Below are positions 1 to 7,258 of a stretch of 64,000 nucleotides of DNA, piece after piece. Position numbers and translations under genes: made by a program. Numbering within the stretch: position 1 is the stretch's first letter; each line of letters begins with the position of its first letter. The stretch is from NCBI GenBank assembly GCA_002428995.1, contig DIYJ01000014.1:135247-199246 (forward strand). Direction: 5' to 3'. The stretch is from Flavobacteriales bacterium UBA6057 (GTDB lineage: Bacteria; Bacteroidota; Bacteroidia; Flavobacteriales_G; Salibacteraceae). The notes under the pieces were generated by a model, which saw only the letters and a list, made by a program, of their open reading frames with translations, had not been told where the DNA came from and did not search any database.

Positions 1-267
1 GGTGATTAGGTGATTAGGTGATGGAAGCCTTTCCTGGCTGAAATGTTCATCCTCTGAAATAACCATCAGAGAAGATTCTTGACCTTTCTAAGAATGGAAT
101 TAGCCGCCCTAGTACTCTGCTGCTTTGCCTTTCGTGTTCTTCCAACGGCCTTAGTATAGGCCAGCGAAGCACTTCTCTTCATCTGGCACCCCAAAAAGAA
201 CCCGGCCAAATCCATGCTCGCGCGAATCCTTCATCATCTGATCATCTAATTATCTGATAATCTGATC
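1..267. repeat. Non-coding stretch with inverted period-8 arrays at both ends
   Basis: No convincing gene lies in the first 343 bases. Positions 1-24 hold three 8-base units (GGTGATTA, GGTGATTA, GGTGATGG). Positions 233-267 hold four units plus a partial one (ATCATCTG, ATCATCTA, ATTATCTG, ATAATCTG, ATC). Read on the other strand the right array gives units such as TAGATGAT, close to TAGGTGAT in the left array, so the arrays are in inverted orientation around about 208 bases of unique sequence. This may be an interspersed repeat element. The left edge is cut by the window, so its full extent is unknown. Confidence 0.5.
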
Positions 268-290
268 AAACCGTAGGTTCATCAAAACAA

Positions 291-330
291 AAAGGGCGAC
301 CCTTTGAGGAGTCGCCCTTTCATTTATCTT
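291..330 (-). terminator. Intrinsic terminator downstream of the 344-1645 gene
   Basis: A perfect 10-bp stem (AAAGGGCGAC at 291-300 and GTCGCCCTTT at 311-320) encloses a 10-base loop. It lies just beyond the stop codon of the leftward gene ending at 344. Leftward transcripts read a T-rich run after the stem. The rightward strand also has a T-rich run at 321-338, so it may work in both directions. Confidence 0.75.
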
Positions 331-343
331 TTTTTTCTGCCTG

Positions 344-1645
344 TTAGGGAATCATCACCTTATGTGATTCAACCACATCACCGGACTTTACAAGCACAAC
401 GTACATCCCTTGCTTCAGAGCGGAAACATCAAAACCGCTTCGCTGGGCAGCCGTTGCCTCGGCATATACTTTTTGTCCGGCCAGGTTAAATACCTCCACT
501 TGGTCTACTACCACGGAACCCTCTACAATGAGCTGCTCTCCATTGGTGTAAACGTTGGCCAATTGAACAGAAGGATCGGAGATTCCAAACGGAGTGCCGT
601 TAAAGCAACTGTCCACCGGAATAGTAATCACTTCCAGGGCAGAACAGCCATTCTCACCAAAGCCGAGGATTGTAATCTCAATATCGCCTGCTACGTTCGG
701 AGAAACTGTGAGCGTATCCAGCGTAGTCTCAAGCACACTGTTTGGGAAAATCCATCGGTAGGAAACACAACCTGGACAGTCGATATCTACAAATGCGTTT
801 TCGTCCAGGCAAATGGAACCTGCGGAACCTGCATCTACAACCATGTCAGGAATAGGAAGAACTTCAATGGTAATGGTGCTGAAGGTATCGCAACCGTTGG
901 CGCGGGCCACTACTGTGTAATCCGTTGTTGTTAATGGAGAAGCTGTTACAACACCTCCTACAGAATCTGAAAGCGTTGCCGTTGGAGTCCATGCGAAGGA
1001 CGCTCCAGCCGCTGAGGCAGCCAGTTCAGTGCTGGATCGTGGGCAAATGATAGTATCGATCGCTGAAAGGTCGATGGAAGGATTCAAGCTACTTACACTT
1101 ACCGTTTCAGTCGTTGATGCTTGACATCCATTGGTATCTGTGACGACAAGATCGTAATCAGTGGTGAGTGTAGGAGTTGCGATCACCGTTGCTGCAGTGT
1201 CGAAGTCCAGCGTTGAATCCGGAGACCAGGAATATGTTGCAATGGCTGCTGGTATTCCAGGGTTAGCCTGAAGCGTTGCGCTGTTTCCAAGGCAAACAAA
1301 ACCATTGTCTGCTGATGCTGAACTGATCACGTTAATGATTGGAAGCGCATTCACTCTTACATTGATCGTTACCGTATCTGTATCGTTCAAGGTGGTATCG
1401 ATACCAACTACCATTACATTGAAGTTGTCGTTGGGATCTGTAGGCTCAGTTTCGAAATTGACGCTATCACCCGTAGTTACATCAAGCTTGAATGCAGGCG
1501 TCCATGTATAGGTATCCATTCCACTGGCTTTGAACCAAACCGTATCTCCCGAACACAGATTCGAGTCCTCTGCAGTCACAACCAACTGCGCTTGGGCTGC
1601 TCCTATCGACAGGATTAAAGCCAGTAATAAAGTAAATCTTCTCAT
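344..1645 (-). CDS. Secreted T9SS cargo protein with PKD/Ig-like domains
   Basis: This 433-residue protein starts with a clear signal peptide ending in AQAQ around residue 20. The middle is Thr/Val/Asp-rich beta-sandwich sequence with recurring phrases such as YTWTP, YSWSPDSTLDF and FAWTPTATLSD, spaced like tandem PKD or Ig-like modules. The C-terminus (about residues 365-433) carries a type A T9SS sorting domain: a predicted beta segment, NLAGQKVY, then GMYVVLV near the end. It should therefore be exported by Sec, moved across the outer membrane by T9SS and anchored or released at the surface. No enzymatic motif is visible, so a structural or adhesive role is likely but inferred. A good Bacteroidota promoter lies 26 bases upstream of its ATG and a terminator follows its stop, so it is probably monocistronic. 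Confidence 0.85.
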   Translation of the reverse strand: MRRFTLLLALILSIGAAQAQLVVTAEDSNLCSGDTVWFKASGMDTYTWTPAFKLDVTTGDSVNFETEPTDPNDNFNVMVVGIDTTLNDTDTVTINVRVNALPIINVISSASADNGFVCLGNSATLQANPGIPAAIATYSWSPDSTLDFDTAATVIATPTLTTDYDLVVTDTNGCQASTTETVSVSSLNPSIDLSAIDTIICPRSSTELAASAAGASFAWTPTATLSDSVGGVVTASPLTTTDYTVVARANGCDTFSTITIEVLPIPDMVVDAGSAGSICLDENAFVDIDCPGCVSYRWIFPNSVLETTLDTLTVSPNVAGDIEITILGFGENGCSALEVITIPVDSCFNGTPFGISDPSVQLANVYTNGEQLIVEGSVVVDQVEVFNLAGQKVYAEATAAQRSGFDVSALKQGMYVVLVKSGDVVESHKVMIP

Positions 1646-1670
1646 GTTGATGTTATTTGCCGTAAAATCG

Positions 1671-1700
1671 CAAAACTACCCGTATTTAGGTATCAAACAA
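1671..1700 (-). promoter_or_regulatory. Bacteroidota-type promoter for the 344-1645 gene
   Basis: On the minus strand this reads TTG (1700-1698), 19 bases, then TAGTTTTG (1678-1671). It matches the Bacteroidota -33 TTG and -7 TAnnTTTG pair at the usual spacing. The predicted transcript start is about 1664, giving a leader of about 20 bases before the ATG at 1645. Confidence 0.7.
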
Positions 1701-1735
1701 ACGGGTATGTGCCACTAAATGAGGATTTGGTAGAT

Positions 1736-2194
1736 ATGAGTCTCTCTGTTTTCTCGGATGAACACTTCATGCAACAGGCTTTAAACGAGGCGGACACGGC
1801 CTTTGAGCAAGGTGAGATACCCATTGGAGCAGTAGTAGTTTCGCGCAATAGAATCATTGCACGGGCCCACAATCTTACGGAACGGCTACAGGATGTTACG
1901 GCCCACGCAGAGATGCAGGCGATCACCGCAGCCGCAAATCACCTGGGGGCTAAATACCTCACAAGGTGTACGCTTTATGTTACCCTGGAGCCCTGTACAA
2001 TGTGTGCCGGAGCGTTGTATTGGTCGCAAGTTGGCCGGATTGTTTTTGGTGCTTCAGATGAAAAGCGAGGATTCCGGAGTGCCCAAAATGCCATCGTACA
2101 CCCCAAAACCGCGGTGTCTTCGGGAATCATGGCCACGGAGTGTCAGGACATTCTGCAACGCTTTTTTGAAAAGCTAAGGGCGTCAAAAGGGTAA
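1736..2194 (+). CDS. tadA: tRNA-specific adenosine deaminase TadA
   Basis: This 152-residue zinc deaminase should convert A34 to inosine in the tRNA-Arg(ACG) anticodon. The cytidine-deaminase fold signature is complete: THAEMQAI supplies the zinc-binding His and proton-shuttle Glu, and LEPCTMCAGAL supplies the two zinc Cys residues. The length fits bacterial TadA. I prefer the ATG at 1736 (MSLSVFSDEHFMQQAL). An in-frame GTG at 1709 would add nine residues unlike the family. It is followed by a bacilliredoxin gene with its own promoter, so the two need not be co-transcribed. Function is confident from motifs; the start is moderately sure. Confidence 0.95.
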   Translation: MSLSVFSDEHFMQQALNEADTAFEQGEIPIGAVVVSRNRIIARAHNLTERLQDVTAHAEMQAITAAANHLGAKYLTRCTLYVTLEPCTMCAGALYWSQVGRIVFGASDEKRGFRSAQNAIVHPKTAVSSGIMATECQDILQRFFEKLRASKG

Positions 2195-2226
2195 GCAGGC
2201 GACAAACCTATCGGAAGAGGAGTTGT

Positions 2227-2234
2227 TACCTTTG
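2227..2234 (+). promoter_or_regulatory. -7 promoter element for the bacilliredoxin gene
   Basis: TACCTTTG matches TAnnTTTG and lies 20 bases upstream of the ATG at 2255. No good -33 TTG is seen at the expected distance, so only the -7 half is supported. Confidence 0.55.
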
Positions 2235-2254
2235 TAACTCAAATCATTTTAGAA

Positions 2255-2668
2255 ATGTATCCAGAAGAACTCGTAGCTCCGATGAAGTCAGAACTCACAG
2301 ACGTAGGTTTTGATGAATTGACCTCTGCTGAGCAAGTAGACGGACTGATGAATAATATGAAAGGCACCGCTCTTTTGATGGTGAACAGTGTTTGTGGATG
2401 CGCAGCAGCCAATGCACGTCCAGCAGTTAGAATGGCGCTTGCTCACGATAAAAAGCCCGATGGCCTGGCCACTGTTTTTGCAGGAGTTGATGCTGATGCC
2501 ACAGCTCAGGCCAGAAAGTACTTCCTTCCTTACCCTCCTTCTTCACCCAGCATTGCGCTGCTGAAGGATGGCAAGCTTGTTCACTTTATCGAGCGTCACC
2601 ACATTGAAGGCCGACCAGCGGAAATGATCGCTGAAAACCTTACGGCCGCCTTTGACGAATACTGCTGA
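2255..2668 (+). CDS. Bacilliredoxin of the BrxA/BrxB (YphP/YqiW) family
   Basis: This 137-residue cytosolic protein starts MYPEELVAPMKSELT, typical of the family. It carries the Cys-Gly-Cys active-site motif in NSVCGCAAANARP at about residues 47-49. Known bacilliredoxins remove bacillithiol from S-bacillithiolated proteins. Bacteroidota members occur in lineages that make bacillithiol and also in some where the thiol partner is not established, so the substrate here is inferred. The C-terminal half (FLPYPPSSPSIALLKDGKLVHFIERHHIEG) has the cis-Pro region and the HHIEGR motif conserved in the family. It has its own -7 element, and a strong terminator follows 28 bases after the stop. Confidence 0.9.
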   Translation: MYPEELVAPMKSELTDVGFDELTSAEQVDGLMNNMKGTALLMVNSVCGCAAANARPAVRMALAHDKKPDGLATVFAGVDADATAQARKYFLPYPPSSPSIALLKDGKLVHFIERHHIEGRPAEMIAENLTAAFDEYC

Positions 2669-2695
2669 GAAATCAGTAGCAAACAATCTTAAAGA

Positions 2696-2740
2696 TCAGG
2701 CACGGATGATGAGCTTCATCACCGTGCCTGTTTTTGTTTT
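2696..2740 (+). terminator. Strong intrinsic terminator embedded in the end of the convergent gene
   Basis: CAGGCACGG (2698-2706) pairs with CCGTGCCTG (2722-2730). TGATGA/TCATCA extends the stem inside across a single-base bulge. It is followed by TTTTTGTTTT (2731-2740). The T-tract is on the plus strand, so it terminates the bacilliredoxin transcript. The hairpin lies inside the last codons of the leftward gene 2696-3409. Confidence 0.85.
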
Positions 2741-3409
2741 AAGGAAATACGTTCCGTCCTCCACGTCAAGCTGAACGGCCTTATTTGGCGCAGCAACACC
2801 CTCTTCCACCAACACACCGATCAGGTTAAACAACTGATATTCCACAGGCCGCTTAATGTGCTTCATGAAGAACACTCCGCTGGAGGGATTTGGGTAAATC
2901 GAAATCGTTTCGGACGCCAGATCATTGAATCCCGTGGCTGGATCAGTCGATCTCTCATAGGAAAACCCACCTCCCATACCTGTTCCGCTTCCACCACCAC
3001 CCTGCGTCCACTGGGTAAAGGTGACATCGATGTAAATATCCTCTTCGATCAAGTGTAGCACCTTCTTTACACCTAATTGCTGATGCGTTGGTTCAACGTT
3101 GGTTAAGTGCCAGGTCGTAAAAGTCAGATTCTCAATTCCATCAGCAATAGACCCGAAGGCCCACTCCGTTCCTTCAGGACTGGTGCGTTCCACTCTGTCG
3201 AACGCTGGTTCCACAGCCGCATTGAATATCCCTTGATTGTTCGCTCGGGTGATCCACACTCCTGTGGTCAGTCGATCTTGGTTTTCTTCCAGCGTCCAGT
3301 CCGCAAAATCGATCTTAGTGAAGGTGACGGCAGGCCCTGTCCACAAATTCTGTGAGGCGCCTACCAAGGCCATGGTTAGGAACAGCGTAAGTAAAAGTGC
3401 AGATCGCAT
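2696..3409 (-). CDS. Secreted T9SS cargo protein, function unknown
   Basis: The protein has 237 residues and a signal peptide ending around residue 18-19 (ALVGASQ). Residues 20-150 form a domain I do not recognise. It begins NLWTGPAVTFTKIDFADWTL, and contains FTTWHLTNVEPTHQQLGVKKVLH and YIDVTFTQWTQGGGGSG. This resembles hypothetical proteins in marine Bacteroidota, which often carry a Gly-rich linker before the sorting signal. The C-terminus has ISIYPNPSSGVFF followed by GTYFLKTKTGTV, a T9SS type A sorting domain, so the protein is surface-exposed or released. A weak -7-like element (TAATTTCG on the minus strand at 3432-3439) lies upstream. Its last codons double as the terminator hairpin of the convergent bacilliredoxin gene. 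Confidence 0.8.
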   Translation of the reverse strand: MRSALLLTLFLTMALVGASQNLWTGPAVTFTKIDFADWTLEENQDRLTTGVWITRANNQGIFNAAVEPAFDRVERTSPEGTEWAFGSIADGIENLTFTTWHLTNVEPTHQQLGVKKVLHLIEEDIYIDVTFTQWTQGGGGSGTGMGGGFSYERSTDPATGFNDLASETISIYPNPSSGVFFMKHIKRPVEYQLFNLIGVLVEEGVAAPNKAVQLDVEDGTYFLKTKTGTVMKLIIRA

Positions 3410-3528
3410 TACCAGTGCTATTGGCTTTCTGCGAAATTAAAGGCACAGCACGGCCTTGTGTTAGAGCAACTTAACGATAAAGAGAAATTATTGAGCTATT
3501 GCCGAGAAATGAAGAAAGGGAAGGCCAC

Positions 3529-3819
3529 TTACTTCTCCAGAACCTTGGGAACCTTGAAGTAATCGGAATCTGGAACAGGAGAATTTTTGAGCGCCTCGGT
3601 CTGCGGCAATTCATCGTGAACCTCGTCTTTCCGCAATTTCAGGTACTCATCCGTCATGTAGACCAAAGGCTCCACATTATCAGTATTCACCTCGTTGAGC
3701 TTGTCTACAAACCCGATCATCTTTTCCAGGTCTCCCTTGATCTTCTCACGTTCTTCTCCTTCAAAGCTCAGGCGAGCGAGGTCTGAAAGTTTGTCGATCA
3801 ATGCATCGTTAATCTCCAT
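3529..3819 (-). CDS. gatC: Asp/Glu-tRNA amidotransferase subunit C
   Basis: The 96-residue sequence fits GatC throughout: LIDKLSDLARLSFEGEE at the N-terminus, a middle DNVEPLVYM and a C-terminal FKVPKVLE. GatC stabilises the GatAB amidase/kinase that converts misacylated Glu-tRNA(Gln) or Asp-tRNA(Asn) to the amide form. gatA and gatB are not in this window, which is usual where the three are unlinked. The start codon overlaps the end of plsC by 11 bases (3809-3819), so the two are translated from one message with plsC first. Confidence 0.92.
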   Translation of the reverse strand: MEINDALIDKLSDLARLSFEGEEREKIKGDLEKMIGFVDKLNEVNTDNVEPLVYMTDEYLKLRKDEVHDELPQTEALKNSPVPDSDYFKVPKVLEK

Positions 3820-4558
3820 ATTCCTGTTTCAACGGTTTGTTGATGATGGCAAAGATATCCCGTTTCATTTTCACCACGCCTTCCTCCTCATAATCCAGGG
3901 GCGAGACGCTTGGATGGATCACCACTTTGGAAGATCCCGGGCTTCCCAAGGCCTTGAGCGCTGCCCCGGTTTGCAAGCGCTGCCAGTTGTTGATAAAGGT
4001 CACAGGTACGATGGGCAGTTCTGTCTCCATCGATAGCTTAAAAGCTCCGTTTTTAAAAGCCCTCATCTTCGGTGCAGTAGAAGGTATCGTGCCCTCTGGG
4101 AACATTGCCACGCAGTGTCCTTTCGCCAATTCTTCTTTGGAACGTATCATAGCCGCCTGCGCTCCCTTAGTGCTGCCTCGCATCACAGGAATGTTCATCC
4201 CTTTGGTGAAGAAGATGTGGAAGAGCGGCCAATCGCTGATCTCGGCCTTGCCCATGAAAACAAAGTATTTGCGGAAGGTGGCGTACATGGTAATGATGTC
4301 AAGGTAGCTGCCGTGATTCGCACAAATGATAAAGGGCCCATCAGGCAGTTTGTGTCGCTGATCGATTTTCATGCGAATGCCTGCCAAAAAGAGTAGCATA
4401 GCAGCCCATCGGCACATAAGCCTGAAACACTGAGGATGTTTTGACTTATCGCTGAGCAGATAGTTGAAGACCGGATAGAACAGTGCCAGCGTAGTCATGA
4501 ACAAGACAAAAAACCACGCCTTCCACACTACCCGAAGGGGCTGCAGCACATAATGCAT
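3809..4558 (-). CDS. plsC: 1-acyl-sn-glycerol-3-phosphate acyltransferase
   Basis: This 249-residue membrane-bound enzyme acylates lysophosphatidic acid to phosphatidic acid in phospholipid synthesis. Acyltransferase motif I is NHGSYLD (HxxxxD) and motif III is FPEGTIPS. A hydrophobic N-terminal segment (WKAWFFVLFMTTLALFYPVF) anchors it in the inner membrane. I placed the start at the ATG at 4558 (MHYVLQPLRVVW). The open frame continues upstream to 4870, but that part is antisense to trpS and has no family resemblance. A TAnnTTTG element sits only four bases upstream of this ATG, which implies a leaderless or nearly leaderless message. It overlaps gatC downstream. Confidence 0.92.
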   Translation of the reverse strand: MHYVLQPLRVVWKAWFFVLFMTTLALFYPVFNYLLSDKSKHPQCFRLMCRWAAMLLFLAGIRMKIDQRHKLPDGPFIICANHGSYLDIITMYATFRKYFVFMGKAEISDWPLFHIFFTKGMNIPVMRGSTKGAQAAMIRSKEELAKGHCVAMFPEGTIPSTAPKMRAFKNGAFKLSMETELPIVPVTFINNWQRLQTGAALKALGSPGSSKVVIHPSVSPLDYEEEGVVKMKRDIFAIINKPLKQEYGD

Positions 4559-4562
4559 CCGG

Positions 4563-4570
4563 CAAAAATA
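4563..4570 (-). promoter_or_regulatory. -7 promoter element for plsC-gatC, close to the start codon
   Basis: On the minus strand this reads TATTTTTG, a full TAnnTTTG match ending four bases before the plsC ATG at 4558. On the opposite strand CAATTTTG (4613-4620, one mismatch) also ends four bases before the trpS ATG. Both messages may be nearly leaderless. Confidence 0.45.
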
Positions 4571-4624
4571 AGGCGGAAAGAACGGCTGGAAGAGTAATCC
4601 GATTCTTTTGAGCAATTTTGCCCC

Positions 4625-5593
4625 ATGGCACGCATTCTCACAGGTATTCAGAGCACCGGAACCCCTCATTTGGGGAACATTCTGGGCGCAATTCAGCCCG
4701 GCATTGAGCTTTCCGAAAAGCCTGAAAATGAGGCGTTTTTGTTCATCGCGAACCTGCACGCCCTCACTTCTATCAAAGACGCGGAAATCATTCGCGAAAA
4801 CACGAGAAGTGTTGCCGCTGCCTGGCTTGCTTTTGGACTGGATACGAGCAAAAACACATTCTATCGTCAAAGCGATGTGCCCGAGGTGTGCGAGTTGATG
4901 TGGTATCTAAGCTGCTTTTCTCCCTTTCCCATGCTGGCCAATGCTCATTCCTTCAAAGACAAAAGCGAAAACCTGAGTGTGGTCAATACCGGTTTGTTTA
5001 CCTATCCGGTGCTGATGGCAGCAGACATTCTACTCTACGATGCCGAGTTCGTTCCCGTGGGCAAAGACCAGAAGCAGCACCTGGAAATGACGAGGGACAT
5101 TGCCGGGAAAGTCAATCAATTGCATGAGGATTTGCTTGTAGTTCCGGACAGCCTGATCAGTGAAAAGGTAATGGTGGTTCCAGGCACAGACGGACGGAAA
5201 ATGAGCAAGAGCTACGACAACACGCTCAACGTTTTCCTCCCAGAGAAGAAACTCAAGAAGCAGGTCATGTCCATCTTAACGGACAGCACCCCACTGGAGG
5301 AGCCAAAAGACCCTGATACCTGTAATGTATTCAACCTCTTCAGGCTGGTTGCAGACGACAATTCGGTTGCTGAAATGCGCAAAAACTACCTGGCCGGTGG
5401 GTACGGATATGGCCACGCCAAGAAGGAATTACTCGGTGTGCTGGTAGACAAGTATGAAGAGCAACGCAATCGCTACCAGGAGTTGATGGAAGACCCTCAA
5501 ACCCTTGAGGATGCTCTGAAAACAGGAGCTGACAAAGCGAGAGAGGTTGCCTCTGGAGTGCTTACACGCTTGCGCGATGCTTTGGGCTATTAG
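4625..5593 (+). CDS. trpS: Tryptophan-tRNA ligase
   Basis: This 322-residue class Ic synthetase charges tRNA-Trp. The HIGH-equivalent motif is TGTPHLGN near residues 11-18, and the KMSKS loop is GRKMSKSYDN near residue 195. The tryptophan-binding segment YPVLMAADILLY and the VGKDQKQHLEMTRDIA block are also present. The length is typical of bacterial TrpRS. It is divergent from plsC with a 66-base spacer. Its stop overlaps by a few bases with the stop of the convergent lipoprotein gene at 5590. Confidence 0.97.
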   Translation: MARILTGIQSTGTPHLGNILGAIQPGIELSEKPENEAFLFIANLHALTSIKDAEIIRENTRSVAAAWLAFGLDTSKNTFYRQSDVPEVCELMWYLSCFSPFPMLANAHSFKDKSENLSVVNTGLFTYPVLMAADILLYDAEFVPVGKDQKQHLEMTRDIAGKVNQLHEDLLVVPDSLISEKVMVVPGTDGRKMSKSYDNTLNVFLPEKKLKKQVMSILTDSTPLEEPKDPDTCNVFNLFRLVADDNSVAEMRKNYLAGGYGYGHAKKELLGVLVDKYEEQRNRYQELMEDPQTLEDALKTGADKAREVASGVLTRLRDALGY

Positions 5594-5964
5594 TCCGGTA
5601 TCTGATAGCTGATCCGCTCGTTATCGATCTGAACGGGAACCTCTTCCTCTGCTACAAAGGATCCACCCACGTAGATACGGATGCGGTAATCGCCAAGGCC
5701 TTGCAATCGCTCGAAATCAAGGAAAACGGTTTTGCTTTCTTCCACCTGATACACTTCTGATTCCCAAAAGCTGTCCACCAACCCCCCGGAATTGATGGTA
5801 GTACCTCTGTTTCCAGAGTGCTCTACACGGTATTCTCCACTACCTCCTGTTTGCCTCACCACCTCGAAGTAAACGTCCCAGATCTTGGGTTCATCTTCCT
5901 CGCAGGCGCTCAAGAGAAGCAGCAGAAACAGGCTAGTCCACCGAAATACCTTGCTTTTTCGCAT
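5590..5964 (-). CDS. Small lipoprotein, function unknown
   Basis: The protein has 124 residues and a lipoprotein signal, with lipobox LLSAC and Cys at about residue 21, followed by acidic EEDEP. The mature part is beta-rich (WDVYFEVVRQTGG, YRVEHSGNRGTT, YRIRIYVGG) and may be a single small sandwich domain. I do not recognise a family. Its start lies 32 bases inside the end of the upstream amidohydrolase gene, so it belongs to the operon running leftward from 10247. A periplasmic or outer-membrane accessory role for the amidohydrolases is possible but only inferred from position. Confidence 0.7.
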   Translation of the reverse strand: MRKSKVFRWTSLFLLLLLSACEEDEPKIWDVYFEVVRQTGGSGEYRVEHSGNRGTTINSGGLVDSFWESEVYQVEESKTVFLDFERLQGLGDYRIRIYVGGSFVAEEEVPVQIDNERISYQIPD

Positions 5965-7258
5965 ACTTTAAAAATAGGTCTTTCTGGTGACTGCTCAATT
6001 CGATCTGACGACCATCGATGAAGGCTTCCAGGATGTTGTTGCTGGAAATATCAAGCGGGTCACCCGTTGAGATGAAGAGCGTTGCGCTTTTGCCCGGTTC
6101 CAGCGAACCGTAGTGCTTGTCAATGCCCATCATTTGGGCTGCATCCAGCGTGAGCGCTTGGATGGCTTTCTCATAATCCAGGCCATTGAACACCGCAGTT
6201 CCTGCATGGAAGGGCAGGTTTCGGCTGATCATTGCCTCCATATCGCCTATGGTAGCAAACGCAAAGGGGATCTCATTCTCGGCCAGCAAGGCGGGAAGCT
6301 CAAAGGGCTTGTTCAGACCATCCTCCGGTCGGGAGGGCAACTGATGCACCCGATCGATCACCACACAGAGTTTGTTTTCTTTCAGTTCGATCAGCACCAA
6401 TTCAGCTTCCTGCGCTCCCACAATGGTGACCTTATTCAATCCAAAATGGCGCTTGAACTGGACCACATCTAATATGTCCTTTGCTTTATTGGCTCGTATG
6501 TAAAGCCGCTGCTCACCATCAAAAACTCCACGCAGAGCTTCAAAGCGCAGGTTTTGGACTGCATGACTATCGGTGGTTCCATACGCTCGAGCCTCCTCCA
6601 TGAAGCGGAATACTTCGCTGACCTGTTCATCGTATTTCTCGTTGACTTTTACCGGACCTGGCTCGCCCCACCAGCCGGTTTTCACATAGCGCTGAGGCCA
6701 GTTCAGAAAAATGCCCTCATCAGCTGCTATTTGCGCGTCTTCCCAATTCCAGGCGTCCAGTTGAACCGTGGAGCTTGATCCTGAAATACGGCCGCCTACC
6801 GGAGCGACCTGAGCCATCAGCACTCCGTTAAAACGCACCGTTGGAATGATCTTGGATTCGGCATTGTAAGCAGGAAGAGCTCTTACGTTGGGCAGAAAAT
6901 CACCGGTTTCATCAAAGTCATGCGTGGCCCTCACCGCTCCGATCTCGGTCAATCCTAATCGACTGTCCATCACAATGAAGCCAGGAAAAACGTGGAGCCC
7001 TTCGCCATCGATGATGGTATCGTAATCCAGCACGCTAATGCGACTTGTATTGGCATCGCTGACCATTGTAAGCTCTCCGTTCTGGAAACCGATGTAGGCA
7101 TTGCTGATGACCTTTCCATTGCCAAGGTGGGCCTTGGCATAACGGATCAACACACTTTGTTCCTGCTCTGGAGCAGGCATCGGAACCTGCGCCAATAGAG
7201 AAACGCTGGTCAGCAGAAATACCAACAGATGTGCTATGCTATTCAACCGTGTAATCAT
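5933..7258 (-). CDS. Secreted amidohydrolase-family protein lacking the HxH motif
   Basis: The protein has 441 residues and a signal peptide ending in LLAQ (about residue 23). The fold is that of imidazolonepropionase-like amidohydrolases: an N-terminal beta domain with VFPGFIVMDS, a barrel, and the C-terminal AAQMMGIDKHYGSLEPGKSATLFI that closes the beta domain. Where active members have PGxxDxHxH after the first strand, this one has PGFIVMDSRLGLTEIG, so two metal-binding His residues are missing. It is probably catalytically inactive or much altered. It follows a double-length amidohydrolase in the same operon (20-base overlap) and precedes a lipoprotein. The three proteins are likely made together and act in the periplasm. 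Confidence 0.85.
   Translation of the reverse strand: MITRLNSIAHLLVFLLTSVSLLAQVPMPAPEQEQSVLIRYAKAHLGNGKVISNAYIGFQNGELTMVSDANTSRISVLDYDTIIDGEGLHVFPGFIVMDSRLGLTEIGAVRATHDFDETGDFLPNVRALPAYNAESKIIPTVRFNGVLMAQVAPVGGRISGSSSTVQLDAWNWEDAQIAADEGIFLNWPQRYVKTGWWGEPGPVKVNEKYDEQVSEVFRFMEEARAYGTTDSHAVQNLRFEALRGVFDGEQRLYIRANKAKDILDVVQFKRHFGLNKVTIVGAQEAELVLIELKENKLCVVIDRVHQLPSRPEDGLNKPFELPALLAENEIPFAFATIGDMEAMISRNLPFHAGTAVFNGLDYEKAIQALTLDAAQMMGIDKHYGSLEPGKSATLFISTGDPLDISSNNILEAFIDGRQIELSSHQKDLFLKYAKKQGISVD

Noticed and set aside
4559..4870. Upstream extension of plsC
   Set aside because: The extension is antisense to trpS, lacks family similarity, and crosses the plsC -7 element. The ATG at 4558 fits the family.
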